Under the pieces are notes generated by a model. It saw only the letters and a program-made list of their open reading frames with translations. It searched no databases and was not told the origin of the DNA. Source: Humulus lupulus (Eukaryota; Streptophyta; Magnoliopsida; Rosales; Cannabaceae). From it: a stretch of 64,000 nucleotides of DNA. The first letter of the stretch is position 1. Every line of letters begins with the position of its first letter. Shown here piece after piece: positions 21,483-33,039 of the stretch. The stretch is taken from contig NC_084793.1 in assembly GCF_963169125.1 (NCBI RefSeq), forward strand, positions 216,592,652-216,656,651, read 5' to 3'. A program made the position numbers and the translations under genes.

Positions 21483-24438
21483 GTTATATGCCTTCGGATA
21501 TGTACAATTTAAACTCAGCATATGGTTCTGAGGAGGAACTTAAACACTGCATTGAAGAAATGCATTCTCAAGACCTTTTGGTATGTTTGTGATTTTTTTT
21601 TATTTGAAGTTGAGTTTTGGATGTTAAATTTGGTTTTAAAACCTGGTGCTATGTCTGTATTTCTATGAATATAGACCTTGGGAGATGTTGTGCTGAATCA
21701 TCGGTGTGCACATAAACAGGTTAGACATTGTTATACAAATTCTTCTTTTTTTTCAAATTATTCTGAGTGCGAATATATTTATCATTTCTAGGAACCTATG
21801 AGAATGGTGGCTTGTCATATGTGGTAAACTAATATAAAAAATTTATTTTTATCATATCTATTGTTACGATCAAGTGATAATATAGTTACTTAATCAGAAG
21901 TATTTTAGGTTCCATTTAAGAATGTTTTTGAGGCCTCTATTACAGAATATATATATATATATATGTATTGCTGTTTTCAGAGCCCAAATGGTGTTTGGAA
22001 CATTTTTGGTGGCAAGCTTTCTTGGGGTCCTGAGGCAATTGTTTGCGATGATCCAAATTTTCAGGGTCGTGGAAACCCTTCTAGTGGTACCTTTTCATTC
22101 AATTGTTTATTGATGTAGTAATTATAAGTGCTTGACATAGAATGCCTTGCAGTAGCATGCATGTGGATATTTACATGCATACATATGCATGTGTATATGT
22201 CTAAATGTTAATGTTCGATAGATGAAAATGTCAATATGTCATTATTAATTTTAATAATTAAGCTGGAAATGATTAACATGTTATAATAGTTTTGATGATT
22301 AAGCTGGAAAATGAGAGAGCATTCTATCTTACTTAGTTGCTCTTAATTTTTGCATAGGTGATATATTCCATGCTGCACCAAACATCGATCATTCCCAGGA
22401 GTTTGTAAGAAAAGATATAAAAGAGTGGTTAAATTGGCCTCGAAATTACATTGGTTATGATGGGTGGCGCCTCGACTTCGTGAGGTAATGTATTTCTCAA
22501 CTTTTTAAGCTTTACATGTGTTTCAAACACTTCCTGCTGATTTCTGTGCTAGGATTGCTTATTCATAGATCACAATGATGAAGCTGGATGGAAAGCAATG
22601 TATATGAGATTAGATCCTCATCACCATTCATTTAAAAATAAAAATAAAAATAAAAATTCTGTTTGTATTGTTGAGAGCACTGTGTGCTTGTGCATTTACA
22701 GGTCATCAGTGACTTTTACAATAAATGAACATCATTCTTTCCATCTTTGAGATCTATCCCATTTTTGTCTTTTTGAGTCAAAGATGCTGATATTGATATG
22801 AATGAAGCATAACTTTATAAAGTCATGTCTTTAGACGGCTCTGCTAAGGACATTAATATTCTATATGCTCCAGTCAATTTCATTTGTTTAGTACTGTACT
22901 CAACTTTTCTGACTGAACATGCCATCTAATTGTAACATGTGTCACCTTGATGTTCAAAGGAGACTAATTTAAGAGGTATCACAGTGACTTTTGTCAACTG
23001 CAGATTACACTAATTGGAATGATAGGATGCTTGGGAAAGTTTTGAATGGTTCTATAAATTCAGAATTATATTTCTATTCCTATATTTTAGTAGAAGTTTT
23101 TGTCTTATATGTTGTTCACAGGGGCTTCTCAGGTTCTTATGTAAAAGAATATATTGAAGCTTCAAATCCTGCATTTGCTATTGGAGAATATTGGGATAGT
23201 TTAGGTTATGAGCATGGCGACTTGTGTTACAATCAAGGTAAGAACTTAAGGCCCGAAAGAAAGTCTTCACTTAAGGATTTTAGCTGTTATGTTTGCTCAA
23301 TGTTGAGAGATCTATGTCCATTCACGTACAGTTTATTTACCTGCTACCTCACTGTTTTCAGGGTGGCATTTTTTTTTTAAAATTTTTTTTTTCAAGTGCC
23401 TACAAACTTGTTGAATTGATCTTCCAGATTGGGGCATAGAATACAAGATTTCTAAAATACCATGTTTGATTATTCATCTGGGGTCTAGATGTCTGGAGAC
23501 TTTTTTGGCTACCCAAGATGGGTTAAGATTTTGATCTTGCTCTACCAATACATACGTGGACCTAGAATTATTTTACAAAACAATGAGTTAGAAATTGAAG
23601 CAAGGGAACCTGAATCATGTTATTTATGTCATGCACTGTTTGTTAGGCAGCTAGAAAAGATCAGTTTACTTTATATAAGATACACTCTTTTATTTATTTA
23701 TTTACTTTTGTGCGTGTGGGGATGGAACACTCAAATTATAGATGCTCATAGGCAAAGGATAGTCAATTGGATCAATGCCACAGGGGGTACTTCATCAGCA
23801 TTTGATGTCACAACAAAGGTGATGTTTCTGCTTTCTCAAGTTTCTCATAATATCTATTTTAATTTCCCAGATATTTCATTTCTTATTTTACTTATTTTCA
23901 ATGAAAGATGTAAACTCTTGAGGTATTGCCCTTGTGCAGGGAATCCTCCACTCTGCTCTGCATAATCAATACTGGAGATTGATAGATCCTCAAGGCAAAC
24001 CAACTGGAGTTATGGGATGGTGGCCTTCGCGTGCTGTCACATTTCTAGAGAACCATGATACAGGATCAACACAGGTCTCTCTCTTACATGCATTTAATTA
24101 TTCAGAAAAAGGCACAAACATGCACATTGGTAATACGATCTGTAGTATGAATAGCCAAATTTGCAAGATTCGCTAGAGCGATTGTCTACTACTTATATGC
24201 TGCTCTCTATGCTTTTTCCTACTGGCACTTCTTGATGTTGGTTAAGAAGCCAAACTTTTATCCTTGATAAGCAAATACTATACAAATTTTAGTTATAACT
24301 TATTTATATAGTGATATCTATATCTAATGAGCTTGAATTGAGGGAAATTGACTTTCTATTTTCTTCCAGGGTCACTGGCCATTTCCACGAGATAAGCTTG
24401 CACAGGGATATGCCTATATTCTGACCCATCCTGGAACA
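21483..24438 (+). pseudogene. AMY3: Captured plastidial alpha-amylase fragment, eight exons
   Basis: Glycoside hydrolase family 13 alpha-amylase of the plastid (AMY3) type, which hydrolyses alpha-1,4 bonds of starch. Exons: 21483-21580, 21675-21719, 21981-22086, 22358-22484, 23122-23237, 23742-23818, 23940-24074, 24370-24438; every intron has GT-AG ends. They total 773 nt (about 257 codons) and join with correct phase and no stop. Landmarks: GYMPSDMYNLNS, GDVVLNHRCAH (conserved region I), GYDGWRLDFVR (nucleophile Asp), FAIGEYWDSL (acid/base Glu), [12 protein letters not shown] (third catalytic Asp), [10 protein letters not shown]. Plant AMY3 is near 900 residues; here the N-terminal starch-binding domains, the start of the barrel and the C-terminal beta domain are missing. 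WPRNYIGYDG has changes from the usual WLRNDIGYDG. No start codon or promoter of its own, so most likely a non-functional captured fragment. Confidence 0.93.
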
Positions 24439-26458
24439 GTAAGTTCTTTGCCACTCAATTGCTTGAGTGTAGCCTTCATTCCATTAAAGCTTCCATAAAA
24501 CTTCACCTGGTGGATATAGAGTACATAATCTTTTCTTGAGCCAACTTAAACTCCTTGTTCCCTTTTTGCAGCCTTAAGATGAACTAGTATGAGAAATAAC
24601 TTAAACCCTTAATTTCATTGCTAAATTTTTCCTTAGTATATGTAAGATTTCTATGAATTTTAGAAGCTGCAATCCATCACGTAATAGTTTGTTTACACCT
24701 CATGGTTATTTTCAATAGCATTATTCTAGTAATTTAGTTGTTTTCCATATGGTTATATTCCAGTGGCATTGTATTAGCTATTATAAATTCATTGTTACTT
24801 TTTATATTTATTTTTTCATCATGAATTCTTTGCTTCGCATAGAATTGGAACCATATGTTTGAAATTTAGAGTACTGTGGCCACTTGCTGTTCTATGAACA
24901 CTGTTAACTCCATATATGCTAGCTAATTAAGAAGTGAAGTTTTCTCTTATCTCTGGTTTTGTTGCTTTTTGAGTGTAATATATTATTTTTATGCAGTACT
25001 CTATTCAATTTCCATGTACGTAACAATTTCCATGAACAAAGTGTAGTCACAGTTTTCTTTTCCTTTTACTGAGAAAAACAAAATCAATAAAAGCCAAGTA
25101 TTATATATGGTAATATGCATTTGGGTGCATGTTATATGGTAATATGCATCTAGCTATACATGATATGTTTCTTGAATTTTTTTTGTCTTGTTCATGCAGC
25201 TTCTAATTGATGGTAACTTATTATTTTAATAACATAATTGCTGGTGCCTTTTGTGTGTTTATAATTTGTTTTTGTTTGCATATAGTGTGTTTATTTTCTT
25301 GAGTTATTTGATTCCTTCTAGCTTTTTTTTTATTTTGAAGTTGTTTAGAGAGCAATATAAGGGAATTATTTTCTAAGTAGTTGCAAAGAGCAACAATAGA
25401 AATAGAAAAAAAATTAAGAAAACAGGGCATAAAAAACAACTAGATGATTCTTTTTACTGCAATATGTGGGAACTTTTCGTTTGAGCATTAGTTTTTATTC
25501 CCCTGCCCCATACGTTATTCTCATAATAGAGGGGATTTAGAGCAGTGATTGGTAATCCACCGCTTCAAAATAAAACCAAAACTTCCCCATTAGTTAGTTA
25601 CAATGCCCCAACACTTGTACTTTCTCTCTCATTCATCACCACTGTCCTATGCATATACATAAGAGCAATGATTGTGCTTAACATCAAAACTAGTAAATAA
25701 TAAGAGTTAATTATAAATGAATTCAGTATGTCTTTTAGCATTATTACTACTTTTTTTTCTTATTATTATTATTATATGAGAGTGTTCCCTAGCTTAATAT
25801 TTGAAACCAGTCCAAACTTCTTCCCCTTTTTCCACCTGTTATTATATTTGGAACAAGTCAAGATTCCCTTTTGTTAAAAAAAATGACACCCAACTTATAT
25901 GTTGAGGAAGCTGAGCTAAATTAGACAAATATTTGTTGTTGTACTATTCTAAAGGGATTAGTGTAATATTAGTAATAGTGGATATATGTGGTATTAATGG
26001 TCCTATTTTTGTGTAAGAATTTGAAGAGTGCGCCCATAATATGGCCAAGCCAAGTGGGCGCTGATGTCTAAATCGGTTGAGGACATTTGATGTTAGTCTT
26101 GCAATATGGCCAACTTTGTCTGAATGAATTATGCATTTCGATTATAAAAATATAAAAATAATTGCTTAAAAAAGCCAGTTCAAATTTGATCAAATTTGGC
26201 CAAAGAGCATGGGCTCCCTAATTTTGTGGTGGATTCTTATTGTTCAAATGCTGTCATTTTTTTGTGTAAGAAAGATTATGTTCCTTACTGATTTATTAGA
26301 TAGTGTGATTCTCCCTTATACCCAGGACTGACTGGGTTTTTGTGTTTCAGATTGTTTAGCAAATGTTCAAAGCTTGTTCTTCCTCTTAAAGAAAAAAATA
26401 AATCTGTTATCTTCTTCTTCTTCTTCTGAAACTGATATATTAACTATACAGTGGAGCA
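24439..26458. other. CACTA internal noncoding region
   Basis: AT-rich. The amylase intron begins with a good donor (GTAAGTTC) at 24439, but the next amylase exon (expected to begin with a Pro codon and encode the ...FYDH strand) is not found; a TTTTTGCAG at about 24562-24570 is followed by CCTTAAGATG, which is not that exon. From there to 26458 no coding similarity is visible. Short frames on the minus strand near 25.3 kb are not genes. Confidence 0.6.
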
Positions 26459-26608
26459 GTGGAGCAGGACCTTTGTGTTGCTCAGACCCTCCAATCCTTG
26501 ATCCACACAGTGGAGCAGGCCATGTCGAGAAACTTGGTGGCCTTCCCACCTATGTCATCGGTTCTCCCTACTCTAAGCATGCTGCTGTTCTTATTTCTGA
26601 TGTATATG
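26459..26608 (+). pseudogene. Captured first exon of a dienelactone-hydrolase-family gene
   Basis: The frame reads GPLCCSDPPILDPHSGAGHV, then EKLGGLPTYVIGSPYSKHA and AVLISDVYG, then a donor GTAATTTT. This matches the N-terminus of plant dienelactone hydrolase family (alpha/beta-hydrolase) proteins, which start M-x-GPQCC-NPP and have an intron after the DVFG codons. The expected ATG before GP is lost (replaced by AGTGGAGCA). The catalytic Cys/His/Asp part is not present. An upstream in-frame ATG at 26374 gives a chimeric start. The surrounding frames at 26459-26794 on other phases are shadows. Confidence 0.82.
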
Positions 26609-27839
26609 GTAATTTTATCATTATTTTGTTCTTATTTAAGCTTTATATTATATTGGGTTCTTACTAATTTGATCACTTGCCCTGGCTTGAAATTATGTGT
26701 CACTACTGTTCTTTTGGATAAATTTTTCATTTTGTTTGATAAATTTTTCACTACTCTTATTGTTATCTCTGTATCGTGTGATGTACTGGATTAAATTGAT
26801 GGGATCAGAATGCTTTGTTAATTTACAATATTTGATTAGAAGGAAAATTTTACGTAAAGGACCATTCAAGTTCACTGTTTTTTTCTTACTAGCTCTCCAT
26901 CTATCTATAATATTTGGGAACCATAAAACTATAACAATTGTTATTTATGTACTTAGCGGCACAAACCAACCATTTGAGTTACCTCTCATGGATTCGTTAA
27001 GACTCGCTATTAAGCACTTGCATGACAGTTTTTTTTTCTTTTTTGTTTGAGAAAAATAAGTTGTGATTTGTATTAATGATGTTGTGTGCCCTCTTGAAAA
27101 CTAATACAAGCTTCTGCCTATTAAAAATCATGCTTTAAAGTTTAATTAAGTGCTTGTTCTCTTTGTTTAATTAACCCTATTCAATCCCCAAATAACATTC
27201 AGCCATTTACTACAATTCAGAGTTGTTTAAGTTCTTGGCACAATGTTCCAGTGATATTTCATTATAAGTCTGTAAAAATTATAGTATAGCATTCATTCAT
27301 TACCTGGGCTAAATACATGTTAGTTTGGATTCCAAGTGGGTTAATGAAATCTTTTACAGGTCTTTGTTAAGTTGTGCAAAATAGCTAGTGGTATGAGGTT
27401 CATCTCATCTGATGTTCATGCATATCTATGTAATAATCTATTTGGTTTTAAGGGAAATAATATGTGTCTAATGTCCATATGTGCTGTTTTAGGTTCAGAT
27501 CACTTCTAGGACTTGTCAACCAGACCCAAAGGGATATCATAGAATGTGAGAATTTTGTCTTCTGGACAAGTGCACAAAGAATGATGAATTGAAGGATGGA
27601 GCAAGTTTCATGCATGGTTTACTTTTGTGTATCTTGTAATGTTTTTGTTTTTCATATTTGAAGTAAAAAATGTTCAAGAAACTTTATTATGTTATGCTTT
27701 CAAACTTAAGTTAGAACTAAGATCTCATGAAGTAGATATATTCATGGTTTGAATTAGTTATTGTTTAATGTAATACTTATGGTTTATCAATATATTGAGA
27801 ATTACATTTTATGATTAATTTTGAATTTTTTTTTATCAA
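26609..27839. other. CACTA internal noncoding region
   Basis: Begins as the dienelactone-hydrolase intron. No second exon found. At about 27480-27700 TGCTGTTTTAG is followed by GTTCAGATCACTTC and a less AT-rich patch ending in a T-rich, polyadenylation-like stretch (TTGTAATGTTTTTG, AAGTAAAAAATG), which may be a terminal untranslated exon. This is an inference. Confidence 0.4.
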
Positions 27840-28283
27840 AATACAATAATGAAAATCTTTTAATTAAAAAAAAAACCATATAAGTATACTTATCAAAATA
27901 AAATTTAAAATTTTATTACTAATGTTATGATTTAAAAACATATTATAAGCATAAAAAATCGTTATGGTTTATATAATATAACAAATTAAAAATGTTATCG
28001 AAATAATCAAATGTAACAGTTGAAAAGTGTTATGAAAAAAGTACAAGATTAAACTTCAAATTTATAACCAAAAACTCTATCTAAATGTTATTATTTGAAT
28101 ATTATAGCACCTAAAAATGTGTTATTGAATAGTTTAAGATAACACCGAACATAACATTCAAAAACTGTTATAGAAAAGACTGGATTTTTAATAACAGGGG
28201 CTATGTTAGCATTTTCAGAAGTGCTATCAATAGTCCCGGTTAGCAGTTTTTAAGTGTTATGAATACTGTTTTTTCTTGTAGTG
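27840..28283. repeat. CACTA right subterminal repeats and terminal repeat
   Basis: Many copies of a short word TGTTAT/GTGTTAT in both orientations (near 28015, 28085, 28117, 28170, 28253), dense in the last 300 bp, then TTTTTTCTTGTAGTG at the tip. This is the arrangement of transposase-binding subterminal repeats in En/Spm-type elements. Confidence 0.75.
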
Positions 28284-28286
28284 ACA

Positions 28287-28803
28287 AACCACGAACAACA
28301 ATCAAAGGCCAAGCGCTCGCTGACTTCGTGGCTGAATTATGGGGTTCCAAGACGAACCAATAAGAGAACCTCAACAAGAGTTGTGGAAACTCTTCGTGGA
28401 CGGATTTTCAAATGAGAACGAGTCTGGAGCTGAAATAATTTTAATTTCGCCTGAAGGACATCGGTTCCATAAGGCTCTCAAATTTGGCTTCGATGCCTCC
28501 AACAAAAAAGCAGAGTACAAGGCATTATTGGCCAGAGTTTGAATAGAAAATGAGCTGAAAGCAAGATCAATTCAATGCATTAGCGATTCTCATCACGTGG
28601 TTCATCAAGTATTATGGGAGTACCAAGCTTGAGGAATCAAAATGGTAGCTTATCTAGCTATGGTTAAAGCTGAAGTGTTTGAATTTGAGTTCTATTCCAT
28701 CGAGTAGGTCCCCCGCGAACAAAACACTAATGATGATGCTCTAGCTCATCTCGCTACCGCAAAGGAAGCGGACACATTAAATGTAGTTCCCATAGAGTTC
28801 TTG
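28287..28803 (+). pseudogene. Tat2 RNase H, right part
   Basis: Resumes with the conserved IKGQALADFVAEL, then WKLFVDGFSNENESGAEIIL (RNase H Asp in LFVDG), ASNKKAEYKALLA (Glu) and, after a stop at 28540, CISDSHHVVHQ (second Asp) and NTNDDALAHLA (last Asp). All four landmark regions are readable but stops and frame changes make it non-functional. Confidence 0.85.
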
Positions 28804-29059
28804 TAACAATCAAGTATCGAGAAGGAGTCAGTAGAAGTGAGAGTAATTTGCACAGAACTGACCTGGATGACTCCTATTGTCGAGTACCTCACGACTGGTA
28901 AACTACTAGAATATCAAAAGATTGCAATAAAATTATTGTATCAAGTCCCACGGTATGTAATGGTTGAATGAATTCTCTTCAGGCCCTCCTGCGATGTGTT
29001 CTACCCGAGGAAGCCCAAACCATCCTTATAAGTACACGAAGGGTTTTGTGGTGACCATG
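28804..29059 (+). pseudogene. Tat2 integrase N-terminal remnant
   Basis: After RNase H come the linker (TWMTPIVEYLTTGKL) and the start of the integrase zinc-binding region (VHEGFCGDHV with the usual His pair), cut at 29059 by the gag-only element. The DDE core does not reappear anywhere in the window. Confidence 0.75.
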
Positions 29060-31084
29060 TGATGGACCCAAAACGGGTATGTTTTAAATATTTATAACTC
29101 GCAAGCGCACAAATCGTATATGAAATATAATGTTCGTGTAAGCACGAGATCGAACCCAAATGAGTTGTCTAAAATCGAAAAGAAAACTACTTTAAATCAA
29201 AATTAATAAATTCTAACCTAGCTCCAAAGATTGATGAAATTTTTGTATAATGAAAATAAAATAAAAGATAATAATAAAGATATTAAAGAAAATATATATA
29301 ACTAAATTAATAATTTTAAAGAAGATAGTAAAAGAAAGATTATTAAGATAATAAAATCCACAAAATATAAGTTCAATAATATTTAAAAGTACATTGATTC
29401 CCAAGTTTTAGTAATAGTCGAAATTAATCAAACCATCATTTATTCAAATTAGAGATTCTATTTAAGCACAAGTTTTTATAAAAATATAGGATCTATCTTC
29501 ACTTTTCAAAAAGTATAATTTCAAAGCATTTAGTGTAAATCAATCTAATGAAATAACAAATAAATCAATGAACATTATTTATAAGGAAAAACATAATATT
29601 TTTGTTCTAAGCATGGATGTGTACAATTTAATGACACATCTTACACAAAGAATATTATGTTTTTGCACTAATGAAGAACAAAGTGTAAATATGTGCTAAC
29701 AATCCAAAATACATGATATTTAAGATGAAAGAAGATATTTGAAGAAGAAAATCCATAAACTTTATTGCACAAAATGGAAAATCAACACACAACATAAATA
29801 CTATCTAGTTACATATTGTTTCATCATCACCTTTATAATCTTAAAAAGATTAGAAACGCATAACTAGAATAGAAAATACAAACATAACTTAGGAAAATTT
29901 GGAGGAAAACCCCCAAATTGTTCCTCTAAAAATACATAGAAAATTAACAAAAAAGAAGAAGAAGATGAAGAGAATAGAGAGATTTGAAAGTGAAGAAACT
30001 TTGTGATATGACCTCCCCCTAAAAAATGAGCACTCTTAATGGTCTTGAAAATTCCTTATTTATAGCCAAAATGAGAGTATTAAAATAATCAATTTAAATT
30101 AATTAAATTAATAATAATATGGAAATAGGGATAAATTATAGGGTGTAATGATGGTGTTTTGGGGTAAAATGTGTAGAAAAGTTGGGTAAAAAATAGTATT
30201 TTTGGCAAAGGGGACAAGGGTACAAAAGTGAGCTTTTGTTGGGCTCCAAAAATGGTGGCTTTGGTGGGTGTTGGCAGCTGGTGGCATGGATAGTATTTGG
30301 GCCGACTTGGCCATGCGTGGGGTGGTAGGGTGTTGATGGGCCGAAGGCAGCAGCTGCTGGGTTGATTGCATTAGGCCTGGGGAGGCAGGCGGCTTGGAGG
30401 ACACAGGCCTTTGCTATTTTTGCAATAGCTGGGTGAGCTACAGGAGGCAGGGGCGTTTTGGGCCTGGGACCATGGAGCTTTGGGTGGTTGCAAGGATGGT
30501 GCTGGCGTTGATTGCTGGGAGGAGCTCGGCTGGATGCTGGCTGCTAAGGCAGTGGCTGGATTGGAGGCACGGGCCCAGGAGGAAGCAGTTGCTGGAAGGA
30601 GATGCTTGAAGCAGCTGGCTGGAGTAGACGGGCCCAAGTGGGGCAGGCGGGCTAGGCCTGGGCTTGGGAGGAGCTGCATTTCATAAATGTCACAATTTTT
30701 TCCTTCTTTTTCTTGCTTTTCAAGAGCCCAAAAATTCAACATAGTTCCTACAAAATAAATATAAATTAAGTCATGATAAAATATTTTCAATTATAAAATA
30801 AATCATATTAATTCTTTGAAAAATATTAATTACAACTTAATTTAATTTAACATTTAGTTTCAATAAAACACATTTTTCTTACCTCAAACTAAACAACAAT
30901 AATTCAAATCTACAACATATTACAACAGCATAACTTTAAAAATACCCAAAATTCTATAAAATCAAAATAAACCCAATAAATTCAAAATTACTTTAAAACT
31001 TAATAAATCAATTAAAAACTAAAGAATTAAGCAACAATTAGCACATAAAAAATGGTAGAATAACTCTATTTTGTAGAGTTATCA
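29060..31084 (-). repeat. 3' LTR of the gag-only element
   Basis: Minus-strand start TGATAACTCTACAAAATAGA (31084) directly after a G-rich tract, end GGTCCATCA (29060). About 2.0 kb. A GC-rich U3 segment at 30200-30680 produces open frames on both strands (30371-30790 minus, 30394-30686 plus) rich in Ala, Pro, Gly, Trp; I see no protein family and regard them as chance. Confidence 0.75.
30057..30064 (-). promoter_or_regulatory. TATA box of the gag-only element LTR
   Basis: Minus strand TATAAATA within GGCTATAAATAAGG, followed by a CT-rich leader (TTCACTTTCAAATCTCTC). The matching part of the right LTR is missing, so the right, promoter-bearing 5' LTR has lost its promoter. Confidence 0.65.
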
Positions 31085-31097
31085 CACCCCCAAACTT
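31085..31097 (-). other. Polypurine tract
   Basis: Minus strand AAGTTTGGGGGTG immediately before the LTR start. A second copy of the motif, AAGTTTGGGGGTAG, lies at 31795-31808 behind TTGAGGACAATG, the sequence usually found before such tracts. Confidence 0.65.
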
Positions 31098-32094
31098 AAT
31101 ATTTTGCTAGTCCTCGAGCAAAAGAAAAATTAAAAACACACATTTTTTTTTTAATTGGTGATGTCAAATGTTTTTGTCAAAAATTACATAATGGAAATAG
31201 TTCAAAGAAAATCACAAATAAAAGTATAACTTATGTAATTAAGTAAAAAGTTAAAATTGTTTTCAAAATAAAATGTTTTTACATGCAAACACAAAAACAT
31301 TAAATCATCATATGAAGATTTAGACAAGCATATGCAAACAAAAATTAATTAAATCTCAAGAGATAATCAACCAAATTCTAGGATTTTTCAAATTTTGTTT
31401 TTTTTAGAGATTTAAAGAATTTAATGTTTGAATAAAGTTTGTCCAAATATCACAATAATTCAAATAGAATAGAAAAGTGTCATATAAAAAAATCTATAAT
31501 TAAACAAAACTAACTCAAAAATTAAAACAAAGCTTAAGATTTATTTATATTTTTCTAAGAACTTAGAACAATTTCAGTCATTATTATTATCATTAGAAAA
31601 TGAAAATCACCAATATTTTTTTTTTCAAACAAAACAAAGAAAAAATATATATATATTTTACATTATATAAAAAATGAAAATCACATAAAAACAAAAAGAA
31701 AAACAAATAAAGAAAATAATTAAAAAAAAATTGAATTTTGCAACAAATGAAAAACATGCAAAAACACATAAACACCAAGAAAAACACATACACACTACCC
31801 CCAAACTTAAATGAAACATTGTCCTCAATGTTTAATAAGATAGAAAAAATTAAGAACTACTCCCTTGGATGAATGCTTCCTTGATTTGGTTCATTTTCTT
31901 TCTTCTCTTCTTTTTTTTTCTTCCTTTTTTAGGGCAAGAAGTTTCCTTCAAGCTTTAAAAAAACATTAAAAAAAAAAAAACACAACAAAAGTGAAATATA
32001 AAATTAAATATGAAATGAAACATGAAAAGAATGGATTGCCTCCCACAAAGCGCTTTAGTTTATAGTCTTTAGCTCGACTATAATTTTTTTTCTT
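31098..32094 (-). other. AT-rich noncoding part of the gag-only element
   Basis: Very A/T-rich, no gene. The frame at 31593-31793 (Phe/Leu-rich) reflects poly-A tracts. Contains the second purine-tract motif at 31795-31808. Confidence 0.5.
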
Positions 32095-32901
32095 TCAACC
32101 TACACCCAATCGATGGTGTAAAATTTCATTAGTATGGTGAGTTATGACTTTGATGCAAATGCCATAAATAATAATTAATAACATCACACCTACAAGAAAC
32201 TTAGAAATATGCAATTTTAATGGAATATCAATAAAATAAGAAAATTGCATATCTATATTAGACTCCTTTTCATTTTGAGTAAATATACAAATTTGTTCAT
32301 TTATGGGCTCTTGAGATATAATTAAATCTTTTTCATTTTCTTCACAAGCCTCAAGAATTATTTCATCCAACTCTTTTGTTTCATTAGGGGGTTGAATGCA
32401 TATTACAAGTTCTTCAACTACTTCATTCTCTTTTTCACTTTGAATTTGTCTATTTGGATTGGGAATGGGTTGGTTGGGATAAACTTGTTTTTTCGACTCT
32501 ATAACAGTTGCAAGTTGTCCTACTATTGTTTCAATTTTTGAGATTGACTGAGACTGGGCTTGTAAGATTTGGTAGGTTGGTTGTATGAACTGTTGTAGGG
32601 TATCCTCTAAAGATGGGCTCATTTCTTGTTGAATGGGATATGATAGGTCGGATTGGGCATGATTTTGATTATGCATGTTGAATTCATGCCCCATTGGAGA
32701 CTGGGTATGACTCTATGAAAAAATTGGATTATAGGTGGGGGAAAAATGGATATCAAAAGATTCATGCATATCATACATATCATTAGTTTCTCCATAATTT
32801 AAATTTGAGTGCTCATAATTGTTGTACTCATAATTCCAACTATAGTTAAAATGATCCATATGGTAAACTAAATGACAAACTAATTTTTTTTTAAATGACA
32901 A
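32095..32901 (-). pseudogene. Gag-like frame of the gag-only element, one UAG stop
   Basis: Minus strand, 269 codons in one frame, broken only by TAG at 32713-32715. N-terminal part is Tyr/Asn/His-rich (HFNYSWNYEYNNYEHSN). The central part SLEDTLQQFIQPTYQILQAQ then SISKIETIVGQLATVIE matches the region C-terminal to capsid in Athila-type gag, where a helical segment ends in QxGQLA. It then becomes acidic (ELDEIILEACEENEKD) and ends with a hydrophobic stretch (LLIIIYGICIKV). No Cys/His knuckle. Would presumably depend on another element's enzymes. Confidence 0.65.
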
Positions 32902-33039
32902 TTAAGGTAAAAAGAAAAATAAAATAAAATTAAGAAAACAAAAACAATGTTAAGATATTAAACAATTACACGATAATATGATAAAAGACAAAGAAAAATA
33001 AGGTAAAATTAAGTAAGATTATCAAAAATTAGGCAAGAG

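Larger units (their letters stand above)
20559..28283. mobile_element. Non-autonomous CACTA (En/Spm) transposon with captured gene fragments
   Basis: Left end CACTACAACAATTATACC, right end (reverse complement) CACTACAAGAAAAAACAG: the CACTACAA ends typical of plant CACTA elements. The 3-bp target duplication ACA is at 20556-20558 and 28284-28286, and the interrupted Tat2 RNase H frame resumes exactly. Size 7725 bp. No transposase (TNPA/TNPD-like) is visible, so movement would need a partner element. Inside lie a fibrillin-like exon, eight alpha-amylase exons and a dienelactone-hydrolase exon, all on the plus strand with introns, which means capture from genomic DNA, not from mRNA. Confidence 0.93.

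Noticed and set aside
21483..24438. A functional alpha-amylase gene
   Set aside because: Only central exons are present; N-terminal domains, the first barrel strands, the C-terminal beta domain, a start codon and a promoter are missing, and the segment is enclosed by CACTA ends.
20559..28283. Helitron as the carrier of the gene fragments
   Set aside because: Helitrons have no inverted ends and insert between A and T without duplication. Here CACTACAA ends and a 3-bp ACA duplication are clear.
30371..30790. 139-codon frame on the minus strand rich in Pro, Ser, Ala
   Set aside because: Located in the U3 of the gag-only element's LTR; low-complexity and mirrored by frames on the plus strand. 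No domain recognised.
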